From Paenibacillus allorhizosphaerae (lineage in GTDB: Bacteria > Bacillota > Bacilli > Paenibacillales > NBRC-103111), in NCBI RefSeq assembly GCF_910594985.1, contig NZ_CAJVCE010000002.1:186001-250000 (forward strand): a stretch of 64,000 bases of DNA, read 5' to 3'. The translations under genes and the position numbers were made by a program. Below, piece after piece: positions 44,279 through 51,818 of this stretch. Within the stretch, counting starts at the first letter, position 1; the number at the start of each line of letters is the position of its first letter. The notes under the pieces were generated by a model. That model did no database searches and had not been told where the DNA came from. It saw only the letters and a program-made list of their open reading frames with translations.

Positions 44279-45538
44279 ATGGACATTGTACAAGAGCTGG
44301 AGTACCGCGGTTTGATCAATCAAATGACGGATCGCGAAGGATTGGCCAAAAAATTAAGCGAGGAGCCAGTCACGCTATATGTCGGGTTCGACCCGACGGC
44401 AGACAGTCTGCATATCGGAAGCCTTTTGCCGATCTTGGCATTAAGACGGTTTCAACTGGCCGGCCATGTGCCGGTTGCGCTTGTCGGCGGGGGAACCGGT
44501 CTGATCGGCGATCCGAGCGGCAAGGCATCGGAACGAACGCTGAATACGCGCGATATCGTGGCGCAGTGGACGGATAAGCTGAAGCGACAGCTATCACGCT
44601 TTCTGGATTTCGATGCGGCAGGCAACCCGGCGCAAATCGTCAACAATTACGACTGGCTTGGAGAATTGAACGTGATCGGTTTTTTGCGGGATATCGGCAA
44701 AAACTTCACGGTCAATTACATGCTGGCCAAAGATTCGGTCGACTCGCGGCTGGAGAAGGGCATTTCTTTTACCGAGTTCAGTTACATGATCCTGCAGGCG
44801 TATGATTTCTACAAATTGAACGAAGACCTTGGCTGCACACTTCAAATCGGCGGAAGCGATCAATGGGGCAACATCACGGCGGGCCTCGAGTTGATCGGGA
44901 AAACATCGGGCCGTCAAGCGTTCGGCCTAACGATGCCGCTCGTGACAAAAAGCGACGGAACGAAATTCGGCAAGACGGAGGGCGGCACGATCTGGCTTGA
45001 TGCGAGCAAAACGTCCCCGTACCAGTTCTATCAATTTTGGATCAATACGGACGATAACGATGTCGTGAAGTTTCTCAAGTACTTTACGTTCCTGCCGGCC
45101 GGCGAAATCGACGAGCTGGCACGGCAAGTTCAAGAAAGCCCGGAGAAGCGCGAAGCGCAGCGCGTGTTGGCGAAAGAAGTGACGCAGCTGGTACACGGGG
45201 AAGCGGCCGCGCTCAGCGCGATCCGCATCTCCGAAGTGCTGTTCAGCGGCAACGTGCAGTCGCTGTCCGGCAGCGAGATCGAAGAAGCGTTCAAAGACGT
45301 GCCTTCGACGGAAATTGCCGGCGGTGCGGAAATCGGGCTGATCGATTTGCTGCTTGAAGTGAAGGCGGCTCCTTCCAAACGCCAAGCCCGTCAAGATATC
45401 GAGAGCGGCGCCGTTTCTGTTAACGGTACGCGCGTTACGGAACTGGAAAAGACCATTCGCTTAGACGATTGCCTGGAAGGACGATTTGTCGTCATTCGCC
45501 GGGGCAAGCGGAATTACTATTTGGCCAAATTCGTATAA
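44279..45538 (+). CDS. tyrS: Tyrosyl-tRNA synthetase
   Basis: Class I synthetase of 419 aa. The HIGH variant is HIGS (45-48), with YMILQAYDFYKLN and SDQWGNITAGLELI for tyrosine binding, KFGKTEGG (KMSKS equivalent, near 229), and a C-terminal S4-like RNA-binding domain (SKRQARQDIESGAVSVNG). The start is ATG 44279, behind GGAGGAAGGAA. It is under T-box control and shares a bidirectional terminator with convergent rpsD. Confidence 0.96.
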   Translation: MDIVQELEYRGLINQMTDREGLAKKLSEEPVTLYVGFDPTADSLHIGSLLPILALRRFQLAGHVPVALVGGGTGLIGDPSGKASERTLNTRDIVAQWTDKLKRQLSRFLDFDAAGNPAQIVNNYDWLGELNVIGFLRDIGKNFTVNYMLAKDSVDSRLEKGISFTEFSYMILQAYDFYKLNEDLGCTLQIGGSDQWGNITAGLELIGKTSGRQAFGLTMPLVTKSDGTKFGKTEGGTIWLDASKTSPYQFYQFWINTDDNDVVKFLKYFTFLPAGEIDELARQVQESPEKREAQRVLAKEVTQLVHGEAAALSAIRISEVLFSGNVQSLSGSEIEEAFKDVPSTEIAGGAEIGLIDLLLEVKAAPSKRQARQDIESGAVSVNGTRVTELEKTIRLDDCLEGRFVVIRRGKRNYYLAKFV

Positions 45539-45544
45539 CCAAGC

Positions 45545-45585
45545 AAAAAAAACCTTGGCTCTTCGGAAGAAGAACCAAGGTTTTT
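45545..45585. terminator. Bidirectional terminator between tyrS and rpsD
   Basis: AAAAAAACCTTGG / CCAAGGTTTTT with a loop of about 16 nt and A/T tracts suited to both directions. Confidence 0.85.
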
Positions 45586-45599
45586 CGATTCGTTTAAGA

Positions 45600-46199
45600 T
45601 TAACGGCTGTAGAACTCGACGATTTGTTTTTCATCGATTTCTTGAGCAAGCTCGGAGCGCTCAGGCATACGGATGAATTTGCCTTCAAGAGCGGCGTCGT
45701 TGAACTCTAGGTAAGCCGGCAAGTAGTTGCGATTAGCAACCGCTTCTTTAACAACGGTCAAGTTGCGGCTTCTTTCACGAAGACCGATTACATCGCCGGT
45801 TTTTACGAGGTAGGAAGCGATATCGACTTTTTTGCCGTTCACGGTTACGTGGCCGTGGGAAACGAGCTGACGTGCGCCTGCACGGGAGTTCGCAAGACCA
45901 AGACGGTATACCAGGTTGTCCAGACGGCTTTCAAGCAGGAACATGAAGTTTTCGCCGGCAATCCCTTGCAGTTTGGTTGCTTTGTCGAACAGGTTGCGGA
46001 ATTGCTTTTCGTTCAAGCCGTACATATGGCGAAGCTTTTGTTTTTCTTGCAATTGAACGCCGTAGCCGCTCAGCTTCTTGCGTTGTCCCGGACCGTGTTG
46101 TCCCGGAGGGAAAGGGCGTTTCAATTCTTTGCCGGTACCGCTCAGGGAGATGCCCAGACGGCGGCTCAATTTAAATTTAGGACCAGTGTAGCGTGACAT
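45600..46199 (-). CDS. rpsD: 30S ribosomal protein S4
   Basis: Primary 16S rRNA-binding protein of 199 aa. The N-terminus [26 protein letters not shown], the S4 domain [33 protein letters not shown] and the C-terminal [22 protein letters not shown] are classical. It is a monocistronic gene, as usual in Bacillales, with a leader of about 185 nt and a near-consensus promoter. S4 often represses its own mRNA. Confidence 0.98.
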   Translation of the reverse strand: MSRYTGPKFKLSRRLGISLSGTGKELKRPFPPGQHGPGQRKKLSGYGVQLQEKQKLRHMYGLNEKQFRNLFDKATKLQGIAGENFMFLLESRLDNLVYRLGLANSRAGARQLVSHGHVTVNGKKVDIASYLVKTGDVIGLRERSRNLTVVKEAVANRNYLPAYLEFNDAALEGKFIRMPERSELAQEIDEKQIVEFYSR

Positions 46200-46345
46200 G
46201 TATGGTAAGCTCCTTTGTCATGAATATGGTTTATTGGCATTTTCGCGTGAAGCGTGTGCCCGATTTTGCTAGCGCCTATCAGGAAGAACCAGCCGCGGTC
46301 CTGCCGGCAACAAAATCTGTACAGAGGGTGACACAAACTTCCACT

Positions 46346-46381
46346 TATAAGCGCGCGTTTTCATAGAAAAGCATGCTTATA
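46346..46381 (-). promoter_or_regulatory. Hairpin in the rpsD leader, probable S4 autoregulation region
   Basis: On the minus strand: TATAAGC ... TTTTC-TAT-GAAAA ... GCTTATA, a two-step stem directly after the expected transcription start. The rest of the leader (46200-46345) includes further GC-rich pairing. S4 leaders in Firmicutes carry S4-binding pseudoknots; identity here is inferred from position. Confidence 0.5.
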
Positions 46382-46392
46382 CTCGACTTCTT

Positions 46393-46421
46393 ATTCTATA
46401 AGATTGAGATTAACGTGTCAA
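46393..46421 (-). promoter_or_regulatory. rpsD promoter
   Basis: Minus strand TTGACA (46421-46416), 17-nt spacer, TAGAAT (46398-46393). This is near consensus, as expected for a ribosomal protein gene. Confidence 0.75.
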
Positions 46422-46521
46422 GTACAGGATCATGACGTATAATATTCGTGACAAGCCGAAATTTCTGGTACAATGATTCGTATTGCGGACATCATGATTT
46501 GAGATAAGGGGGTAGGGAGCG

Positions 46522-47112
46522 TTGACCGTTTGGAGTGTCCGGCACATATCCGATGTGCTGAATTCCTTCGGCTGGTACGGGCATATGGCCGGGGCACTGC
46601 TAGTCATGCTGCAAACCATATTTCCGTTTGTGCCGTTCTTCGTCGTTGCGGGTGTGAATGTGCTTTTGTTCGGATTTTGGGGCGGCTTCGCCGTGAATTA
46701 CATATTTTCCTGTTTAGGCGCAGCGATCGTATTTTTTGCAGCGAGAAACTTCGGGCGGTCGTGGGTTCAAAAAAAACTGGCCAAATATAGCTACATTGAG
46801 AAGTTCAACGAAAAACTGGAGCGCCACGGCTTGCTGTACATGGTACTTATCCGGCTGCTGCCGGTTTTGCCGTCTTCGGTCATTAACCTGAGCGCTGCGG
46901 TTATGAAGGTGCGTCCGTTGCATTTTATGATCGGGACATTGATCGGGAAAGCGCCGGTGATTTTACTAGAATCGATGATCGGTCATGACCTGCTGCATTT
47001 TCGACACTACAAGGGCAGGCTGATGATCCTTGCAGCGATTTTCATCGTGCTGCTGCTCGTAAGCCATTTTGTTAAGGAACGATGGTTCAAATCAAGCAAA
47101 ACCGGAATATAA
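46522..47112 (+). CDS. TVP38/TMEM64 (VTT/DedA-like) membrane protein
   Basis: Integral membrane protein of 196 aa with five to six hydrophobic segments. The VTT-domain core is visible as FVPFFVVAGVNVLLFGFWGGFAVNYIFSCLGAAIVFFAARNFGR and LIRLLPVLPSSVINLSAAV. Family members act in membrane lipid (undecaprenyl phosphate or phospholipid) transport or homeostasis. The start is TTG 46522 behind GGGGGTAGGGAGC. The next gene begins 35 nt downstream. Confidence 0.85.
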   Translation: MTVWSVRHISDVLNSFGWYGHMAGALLVMLQTIFPFVPFFVVAGVNVLLFGFWGGFAVNYIFSCLGAAIVFFAARNFGRSWVQKKLAKYSYIEKFNEKLERHGLLYMVLIRLLPVLPSSVINLSAAVMKVRPLHFMIGTLIGKAPVILLESMIGHDLLHFRHYKGRLMILAAIFIVLLLVSHFVKERWFKSSKTGI

Positions 47113-47147
47113 AATTTTTTTCGTCCTTGAAGGAGAGACTATGGATT

Positions 47148-48266
47148 ATGCGTGATCCCCGTTTGCAAAAGTTGGCGCAAAACATCGTAGGTTACTCGCT
47201 GAACGTTCAGCCTGGCGAGAAAGTGCTGATCGAGATGATCGGTTCCGAAAGAGAAATCGTAAAGTGTCTCGTGGAAGAGGTGCATGCCCGGGGCGGTTAT
47301 CCGTATGTGGAGCTGGTGGATAATGCCGTTCGTGCGGCCGTGCTGCGTTCGGCGACCACGGAGCAGCTTGAGCATTGGGCTGAGATGGACTGGCAGCGCA
47401 TGAAGGATATGAACTGCTATGTCGCCATCCGCGCCGGAGAAAACGTCAGCGACATGTCCGATGTGCCCGAGGAAAAGCTCAGTCAGTTTAACCGGATTTA
47501 CCGTAAAAAAGTTCATCAGGAGCAGCGTGTGAAACATACGCGGTGGGTCGTCATGCGGTACCCGAACGCTTCAATGGCACAGCTGGCCGGGACGAGCACG
47601 GATCAATTCGAGCAATTTTATTTTGATGTCTGCAATTTGGATTACGCGAAAATGTCCGAAGCAATGGGTCCGCTGCAAGCGTTGATGAATCGTACCGATC
47701 GCGTGCGTATCGTCGGGCCGGGGGCAACCGATATTTCCTTCTCGATCAAAGGCATCGGTTCGGTGAAATGCTGCGGCCGGCGTAATATACCCGACGGAGA
47801 AGTATACAGCGCGCCTGTCCGCGATTCCGTGAACGGGACAATCGCTTACAACACACTTTCCGTCAATTCCGGCGTCACGTTCGAAAATATTACGTTTCGG
47901 TTTGAGAACGGGAAAATCGTGGAGGCTACATCGAACGATACGGTCCGCCTGAACCAGATTCTTGATACGGACGAAGGGGCAAGGTACATCGGAGAGTTCA
48001 GCCTCGGCTTCAACCCGTACATCCTGCACCCGATGAAAGACACGTTATTCGATGAAAAAATCGCCGGCAGCTTGCATTTTACGCCAGGTCAAGCTTATGA
48101 GCAGGCGGATAACGGGAACCGCTCGGCGGTGCACTGGGACCTTGTCTTGATTCAGCGGCCGGAATTCGGCGGGGGCGAAATTTACTTTGACGACCGGCTG
48201 ATCCGCAAAGACGGCAGATTCGTCATTCCGGACCTGGAAGGATTGAATCCGGAAAACTTGAAGTAA
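47148..48266 (+). CDS. M29-family aminopeptidase (AmpS-like)
   Basis: Thermophilic-type metallo-aminopeptidase of 372 aa. The N-terminal domain starts LQKLAQNIVGYSLNVQPGEKVLIE. Metal ligands are expected in NIPDGEVYSAPV, EFSLGFNP, AGSLHFTPGQAY and SAVHWDLVL (His/Asp). It removes N-terminal residues from peptides in the cytoplasm. ATG 47148 is about 10 nt after AAGGAGAG; the frame overlaps the end of the preceding gene upstream but has no better start. Confidence 0.92.
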   Translation: MRDPRLQKLAQNIVGYSLNVQPGEKVLIEMIGSEREIVKCLVEEVHARGGYPYVELVDNAVRAAVLRSATTEQLEHWAEMDWQRMKDMNCYVAIRAGENVSDMSDVPEEKLSQFNRIYRKKVHQEQRVKHTRWVVMRYPNASMAQLAGTSTDQFEQFYFDVCNLDYAKMSEAMGPLQALMNRTDRVRIVGPGATDISFSIKGIGSVKCCGRRNIPDGEVYSAPVRDSVNGTIAYNTLSVNSGVTFENITFRFENGKIVEATSNDTVRLNQILDTDEGARYIGEFSLGFNPYILHPMKDTLFDEKIAGSLHFTPGQAYEQADNGNRSAVHWDLVLIQRPEFGGGEIYFDDRLIRKDGRFVIPDLEGLNPENLK

Positions 48267-48379
48267 CGCCGCCGGAGGCAAAATAGTATTGCGTGATCCC
48301 ATTTTCCAATGTATCATAATCGTAAGAAAGCGATTTACTTTTTATTTTTGCGTCACTCGACGCCTGGAGGGAATTTTGT

Positions 48380-48628
48380 ATGACTAACGCTAACAACGCT
48401 GCAATTGTGGAGATTTCACAAACTGCTAACAAATTCAGATCGTCCATCGTTTTACAGTACGATAATAAGTTCATCGATGTGAAAAGCATTCTGGGATTGT
48501 TCACGACGCTGCTCACTTCAAGCAAATACGACCTGCACGTTCACGGTCCAGACGCGGACGAAGCGAAGAAGGCGATGGCTGAAGTGTTCGCCAAGTACAG
48601 CCTGGAGCTCAACAGCATTGTCGATTAA
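48380..48628 (+). CDS. HPr-like (Crh-like) protein lacking the catalytic His
   Basis: Protein of 82 aa aligning to HPr from about HPr residue 11. SQTANKF matches VQTASKY, and DVKSILGL matches NLKSIMGV, placing S36 at the regulatory Ser46. The N-terminal strand and the GIHARP loop are missing: the His15 position falls on N5 and Arg17 on A7. CTGGAGGG precedes ATG 48380, and no in-frame HPr-like sequence lies upstream. It cannot relay PTS phosphate, but could be a Crh-like Ser-phosphorylated partner of CcpA. Alternatively it may be a repurposed fold. Confidence 0.8.
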   Translation: MTNANNAAIVEISQTANKFRSSIVLQYDNKFIDVKSILGLFTTLLTSSKYDLHVHGPDADEAKKAMAEVFAKYSLELNSIVD

Positions 48629-48647
48629 TAGGCTTTATGCAAGAGAC

Positions 48648-48679
48648 GGGCGTTTTCGCATTGCGAAAATGCCCTTTTT
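48648..48679 (+). terminator. Terminator of the HPr-like gene
   Basis: GGGCGTTTTCGC / GCGAAAATGCCC (one G-U), loop ATT, then TTTTT. Confidence 0.85.
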
Positions 48680-48693
48680 CAGCTTCGGGTGAC

Positions 48694-48722
48694 TTGTTTA
48701 TTCCTCGATTTTCGTCTAATAT
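48694..48722 (+). promoter_or_regulatory. ylaN promoter
   Basis: TTGTTT, 17-nt spacer, TAATAT; the expected start near 48729 gives a leader of about 100 nt. Confidence 0.6.
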
Positions 48723-48739
48723 AAAGCTAATGGAGTAAG

Positions 48740-48810
48740 GTTGGCATCAACGATTCGTCCTTGGGAAACCGGGAGGGAGCCAGGGCGCTGAAGTTGCCGA
48801 CACTCCAAGG
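48740..48810 (+). ncRNA. Structured 5' leader of ylaN, possible cis-regulatory RNA
   Basis: CCTTGG (48759-48764) pairs with CCAAGG (48805-48810). TTGGCATCAAC (48740-48750) can pair with GTTGCCGA (48793-48800), allowing a 2-nt bulge. The two pairings cross, so they would form a pseudoknot or exclude one another. No known riboswitch motif was recognised. Confidence 0.35.
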
Positions 48811-48830
48811 GTATACAGGGGGGAAGCAAC

Positions 48831-49118
48831 ATGTCGTCGGATGTGCTGCTCAGCTTATCGCAAAAGGCGCTCCATTTGCTTCAGGAGGACGCGGATAAGA
48901 TCGAAAAGCTGATCGAAGTACAAATGGAAAACTTGACCACGCGCCAATGTCCTCTGTATGAAGAGGTATTAGATACGCAAATGTACGGGTTGTCCCGGGA
49001 GATTGACTTTGCTATTCGCGCGGAGCTTATCTCGGAGTCGTCCGGCAAGCAAATTATGATCAAGCTGGAGCGGAACCTCGCACAGCTTTATGAAGCACTG
49101 GAGCAAAATAAAAAGTAG
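48831..49118 (+). CDS. ylaN: YlaN/UPF0358 family protein
   Basis: Helical protein of 95 aa matching YlaN closely: [49 protein letters not shown] and [13 protein letters not shown]. YlaN is linked to iron homeostasis in Firmicutes, where it binds Fe(II) and Fur and relieves Fur repression. GGGGGGAAGC precedes ATG 48831. It has its own promoter, a folded leader, and a terminator overlapping its stop. Confidence 0.93.
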   Translation: MSSDVLLSLSQKALHLLQEDADKIEKLIEVQMENLTTRQCPLYEEVLDTQMYGLSREIDFAIRAELISESSGKQIMIKLERNLAQLYEALEQNKK

Positions 49119-49143
49119 TCTTCGATGACGAAGACTACTTTTT
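49111..49143 (+). terminator. Terminator overlapping the ylaN stop
   Basis: AAAAGTAGTCTTCG / CGAAGACTACTTTT, perfect 14-bp arms with loop ATGA. The stop codon is inside the left arm; TATTTTTTTT follows. Confidence 0.9.
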
Positions 49144-49243
49144 ATTTTTTTTTAGCGTCCGTTTCGATCGGAAGCCTTATGTATCGTGACAATGCGGTTC
49201 GGTTGTCCGAGATAGCCGGTCGAACCAAGTGTGCGCTATGAGG

Positions 49244-50296
49244 CTACACGAGGAAGAACGCGATGCCCAGGATAAGGTAGACGACCAGCAGCAGCACGCC
49301 TTCATACCAGGTTGTCGTCCCGTCCTGCGAGATCGACTTGGCAATGAAGGCGGCAACGCCGATCGCGACAAGTTCGAAGGACGTAAACACGAGATCCATT
49401 GTTTTTCCGAAGAAGAACGAAACGAGCACCAATACAGGCGCTACGAATAACGAAATTTGAAGCGAGCTGCCGACCGCGATTTCGAATGCCGCGCCCATCT
49501 TGTTTTTGCGGGCCATGATGATGGCGGCGCTGTGCTCCGCGGCATTGCCGACGATAGCGATCAGGAACGCGCCGACGAACAGCTCCGATAGGCCGTATTG
49601 ATGGCTAAACGATTCCAGCGTGCCGACAAGCCATTCGCTGTCGAACCCGACCATAACGGTAGCCACAATGAGAAAGAGAACGGAGGTGCCTTTGGACCAG
49701 GCGGGTTCGCCGTGCTCCACGACTTCGTCCGACAGCTCGTTTTTGTGCGTGACCATGGAAAAAAACAGCCAGAGCAAATACGCGATAATGAGAATAACGG
49801 AGACGATGATGCTAAGGTTCGCCGTTTCCATCTTCGTAAAGCTGCGAGCGAAGGACGCAGGAATAAACAGAGCGATAACGGCGAGCATCATCAAGGAAGC
49901 GCTGTGTCCGGCCAGCTTGACGTTGAAACGCTGCTCCTTGTACTTCAAACCGCCGATCAGGACGCTGAGCCCGAGAACGAGAAGCATGTTTCCGATAATC
50001 GACCCGGTGATGCTCGCCTTGACCACATCGAACATCCCGTCCTTGACAAGGAAAAACGCAATAATCAGTTCGGCGGCATTGCCGAACGTCGCATTCAGAA
50101 ATCCCCCCATCCGCTCGCCCGCATAATGGGCTACGCTTTCCGTAGCTTTGCCCAGAAAACCGGCGACGAAGATGATCGCCAGCGAAGCGATCAGAAACTG
50201 CACGGTCGAGCTGAATACGGGAGCGCCGACATAGTGCGCCACGCCGCTAAGAATAAAGCTTCCGATCAATCCGATCGTAAAGCCGTAACGCTTCAC
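49244..50296 (-). CDS. cax: Ca2+/H+ antiporter (CaCA family)
   Basis: Antiporter of 350 aa with about 11 TMs and two alpha repeats, seen as GGFLNATFGNAAELIIAFFLVKDG and AFLIAIVGNAAEHSAAIIMARKNKMG. The paired GNAAE motifs are the cation-binding core of CAX proteins. It would expel Ca2+ in exchange for protons at the cell membrane. It is monocistronic, convergent with ylaN and divergent from the substrate-binding protein. Confidence 0.92.
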   Translation of the reverse strand: MKRYGFTIGLIGSFILSGVAHYVGAPVFSSTVQFLIASLAIIFVAGFLGKATESVAHYAGERMGGFLNATFGNAAELIIAFFLVKDGMFDVVKASITGSIIGNMLLVLGLSVLIGGLKYKEQRFNVKLAGHSASLMMLAVIALFIPASFARSFTKMETANLSIIVSVILIIAYLLWLFFSMVTHKNELSDEVVEHGEPAWSKGTSVLFLIVATVMVGFDSEWLVGTLESFSHQYGLSELFVGAFLIAIVGNAAEHSAAIIMARKNKMGAAFEIAVGSSLQISLFVAPVLVLVSFFFGKTMDLVFTSFELVAIGVAAFIAKSISQDGTTTWYEGVLLLVVYLILGIAFFLV

Positions 50297-50387
50297 ATTC
50301 CATCACCTCAATAAAATATCATTTCCATAGTGTACATTAAAATATATCCAAAAAAAAGCATATAAAGCATCATCCAGAAAAAAATTA

Positions 50388-50457
50388 CATTTCCAATAAA
50401 TTTTAGAAAACGGTTGCACTAAAAGCTCCGGCATTCGTTACGTTATGATTGGAAATG
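50388..50457. repeat. Inverted repeat in the cax / substrate-binding-protein interval
   Basis: CATTTCCAAT (50388-50397) and ATTGGAAATG (50448-50457), perfect 10-bp arms 50 nt apart. A further partial CATTTCCAT lies at about 50323. The interval 50297-50632 is otherwise AT-rich, contains a TATAAT near 50579 that could serve the gene at 50633, and holds no gene I can support. Confidence 0.4.
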
Positions 50458-50632
50458 GAAATAAGCGTTTTTTGCCTGTGTTGAACCGGCGTTATTTATG
50501 TTGGAGGCGATTAGGAAACTCACTGCTTCAGAGCGGATTAAGGAGCAGGTTCTTACTGTAAAAAATTTCTTTTCGTAGTATAATATGTTGAGAACGTAGC
50601 ACGATTAATCATGGGCCATAAGGGGAAAAGAT

Positions 50633-51643
50633 GTGAAAATTGTTTTTCGGATTCATTTTGCGTTTCGGATTATTTTTTCTGCACTTGCTTTTTTATTGCT
50701 GACAGCGCATACGTCCTGCGAGGAAGTCAAACCGCGGCAGTGGAACGATCCGATTCCGATGGCATTGACGCTCGGCGAGCCGCCGCATTCGATTCATACG
50801 CCGTTTATCGCAGCGCAATTTCAAAACTATTACAAAAAGTCAGGCTTGAAAGTGAAGATCGATTTGGCGCCGAACACGCGGGAATCGCTCAAAAGGGTAG
50901 CGGAAGGAACATCGTATTTCGCGCTGGTCGATCAGGCGCAGCTTATCGCTGCCCGGGTGGACAACCTTCCCGTCGTATCGGTCGCAGCCGTAATCCCTTC
51001 TGACTTGCACGCGGTCATTGCTGCTGAAGGGGTCATTTCATCGCCGAAAGAATTGGAAAAGATGAAGGTCGGCTATTCCGGAGACGCGACGGAGCAGGCC
51101 GTTGTCAAAGCGATGGTTGAGAGTGCAGGAGGAGACGGCAGCAAGGTTCAATTTGTCAATGTCGGGTCTGACGGTATAGACGCGCTGCTTCAGCACAAAG
51201 TATCCGCGCTCAGCAAAGCTTCGGTATACCGCGATCTGCTGCTGCTCGATAAAAACGGTTTCAAAGCGAAAACGTTCGAACCGGTCAAGTACGGGGTTCC
51301 GGCAATAGGCGGGATGTTTCTCGTAACAAGCGAAGATCACGCGAAAAACAATAAACTGCCGATCAAAGCGTTTATCGAAAGCGTCCGCAAAGGAGAAGAG
51401 TACACCCGCGACAATACGGAAAAAGCGTCGGTCATGCTCATTTCGCAGGAGTCTACTGAGCTCCCCTTGGAGGGCAAGACGGAATTGGCCAGCTTGCAGC
51501 TGCTGCTTCCGTTCATGACCGCGGATAAAGGAAGCTACGAGCCGCAAACGGCAGAGCAATGGAAAATGGTTTCCGATTGGATGTACAAGCAGGGGATCAT
51601 TTCCAAATCCGTCGATCCGAAAGAAGCATATACGAATCTTTAG
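50633..51643 (+). CDS. ABC-type substrate-binding protein (NMT1/SsuA/ThiY-like)
   Basis: Exported protein of 336 aa. A basic, hydrophobic signal peptide ends in LLLTAHTSCEEV, where Cys could be lipid-anchored although the lipobox is poor. The mature part matches NMT1/THI5-like binding proteins (PHSIHTPFIAAQFQNYYKKSGLKVKID, EGTSYFALVDQAQLIAA, GYSGDATEQAVVKAM). The ligand could be a sulfonate, nitrate or thiamine precursor; the cognate permease and ATPase are not adjacent. The start is GTG 50633 behind AAGGGG. It may be co-transcribed with the metal ATPase. Confidence 0.82.
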   Translation: MKIVFRIHFAFRIIFSALAFLLLTAHTSCEEVKPRQWNDPIPMALTLGEPPHSIHTPFIAAQFQNYYKKSGLKVKIDLAPNTRESLKRVAEGTSYFALVDQAQLIAARVDNLPVVSVAAVIPSDLHAVIAAEGVISSPKELEKMKVGYSGDATEQAVVKAMVESAGGDGSKVQFVNVGSDGIDALLQHKVSALSKASVYRDLLLLDKNGFKAKTFEPVKYGVPAIGGMFLVTSEDHAKNNKLPIKAFIESVRKGEEYTRDNTEKASVMLISQESTELPLEGKTELASLQLLLPFMTADKGSYEPQTAEQWKMVSDWMYKQGIISKSVDPKEAYTNL

Positions 51644-51660
51644 AAGGAGGACAACAGTCT

Positions 51661-51789
51661 ATGCCTGAAAGGCGAGCACAACGGAAACGCATCAGCGGCA
51701 AAAGTTTGTTTTACCGAATTACCGCGGCAGTCATCGTCCTCGTCTGCCTCGCGCTGTACGTATGGTGGGAGATGAGCCAGACCTTATAA
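51661..51789 (+). CDS. 42-aa single-pass membrane peptide
   Basis: The small gene has the strong RBS AAGGAGG 9 nt before ATG 51661. Product: a basic N-terminus (PERRAQRKRISGK), one TM at about 20-36 (ITAAVIVLVCLALYVWW) and a short exterior tail. It sits 17 nt after the substrate-binding protein and 29 nt before the P-type ATPase, so it is probably part of that operon. Function is unknown; size and placement suit a small regulatory subunit, but nothing proves it. Confidence 0.6.
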   Translation: MPERRAQRKRISGKSLFYRITAAVIVLVCLALYVWWEMSQTL

Positions 51790-51818
51790 TTGTTATTGGA
51801 ATGCGGGGGTTAGTACTT

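Noticed and set aside
50498-50578. 26-codon frame (MLEAIRKLTASERIKE...) before the substrate-binding protein
   Set aside because: Peptide-like in composition but with no Shine-Dalgarno, and it lies just upstream of the likely -10 of the next gene.
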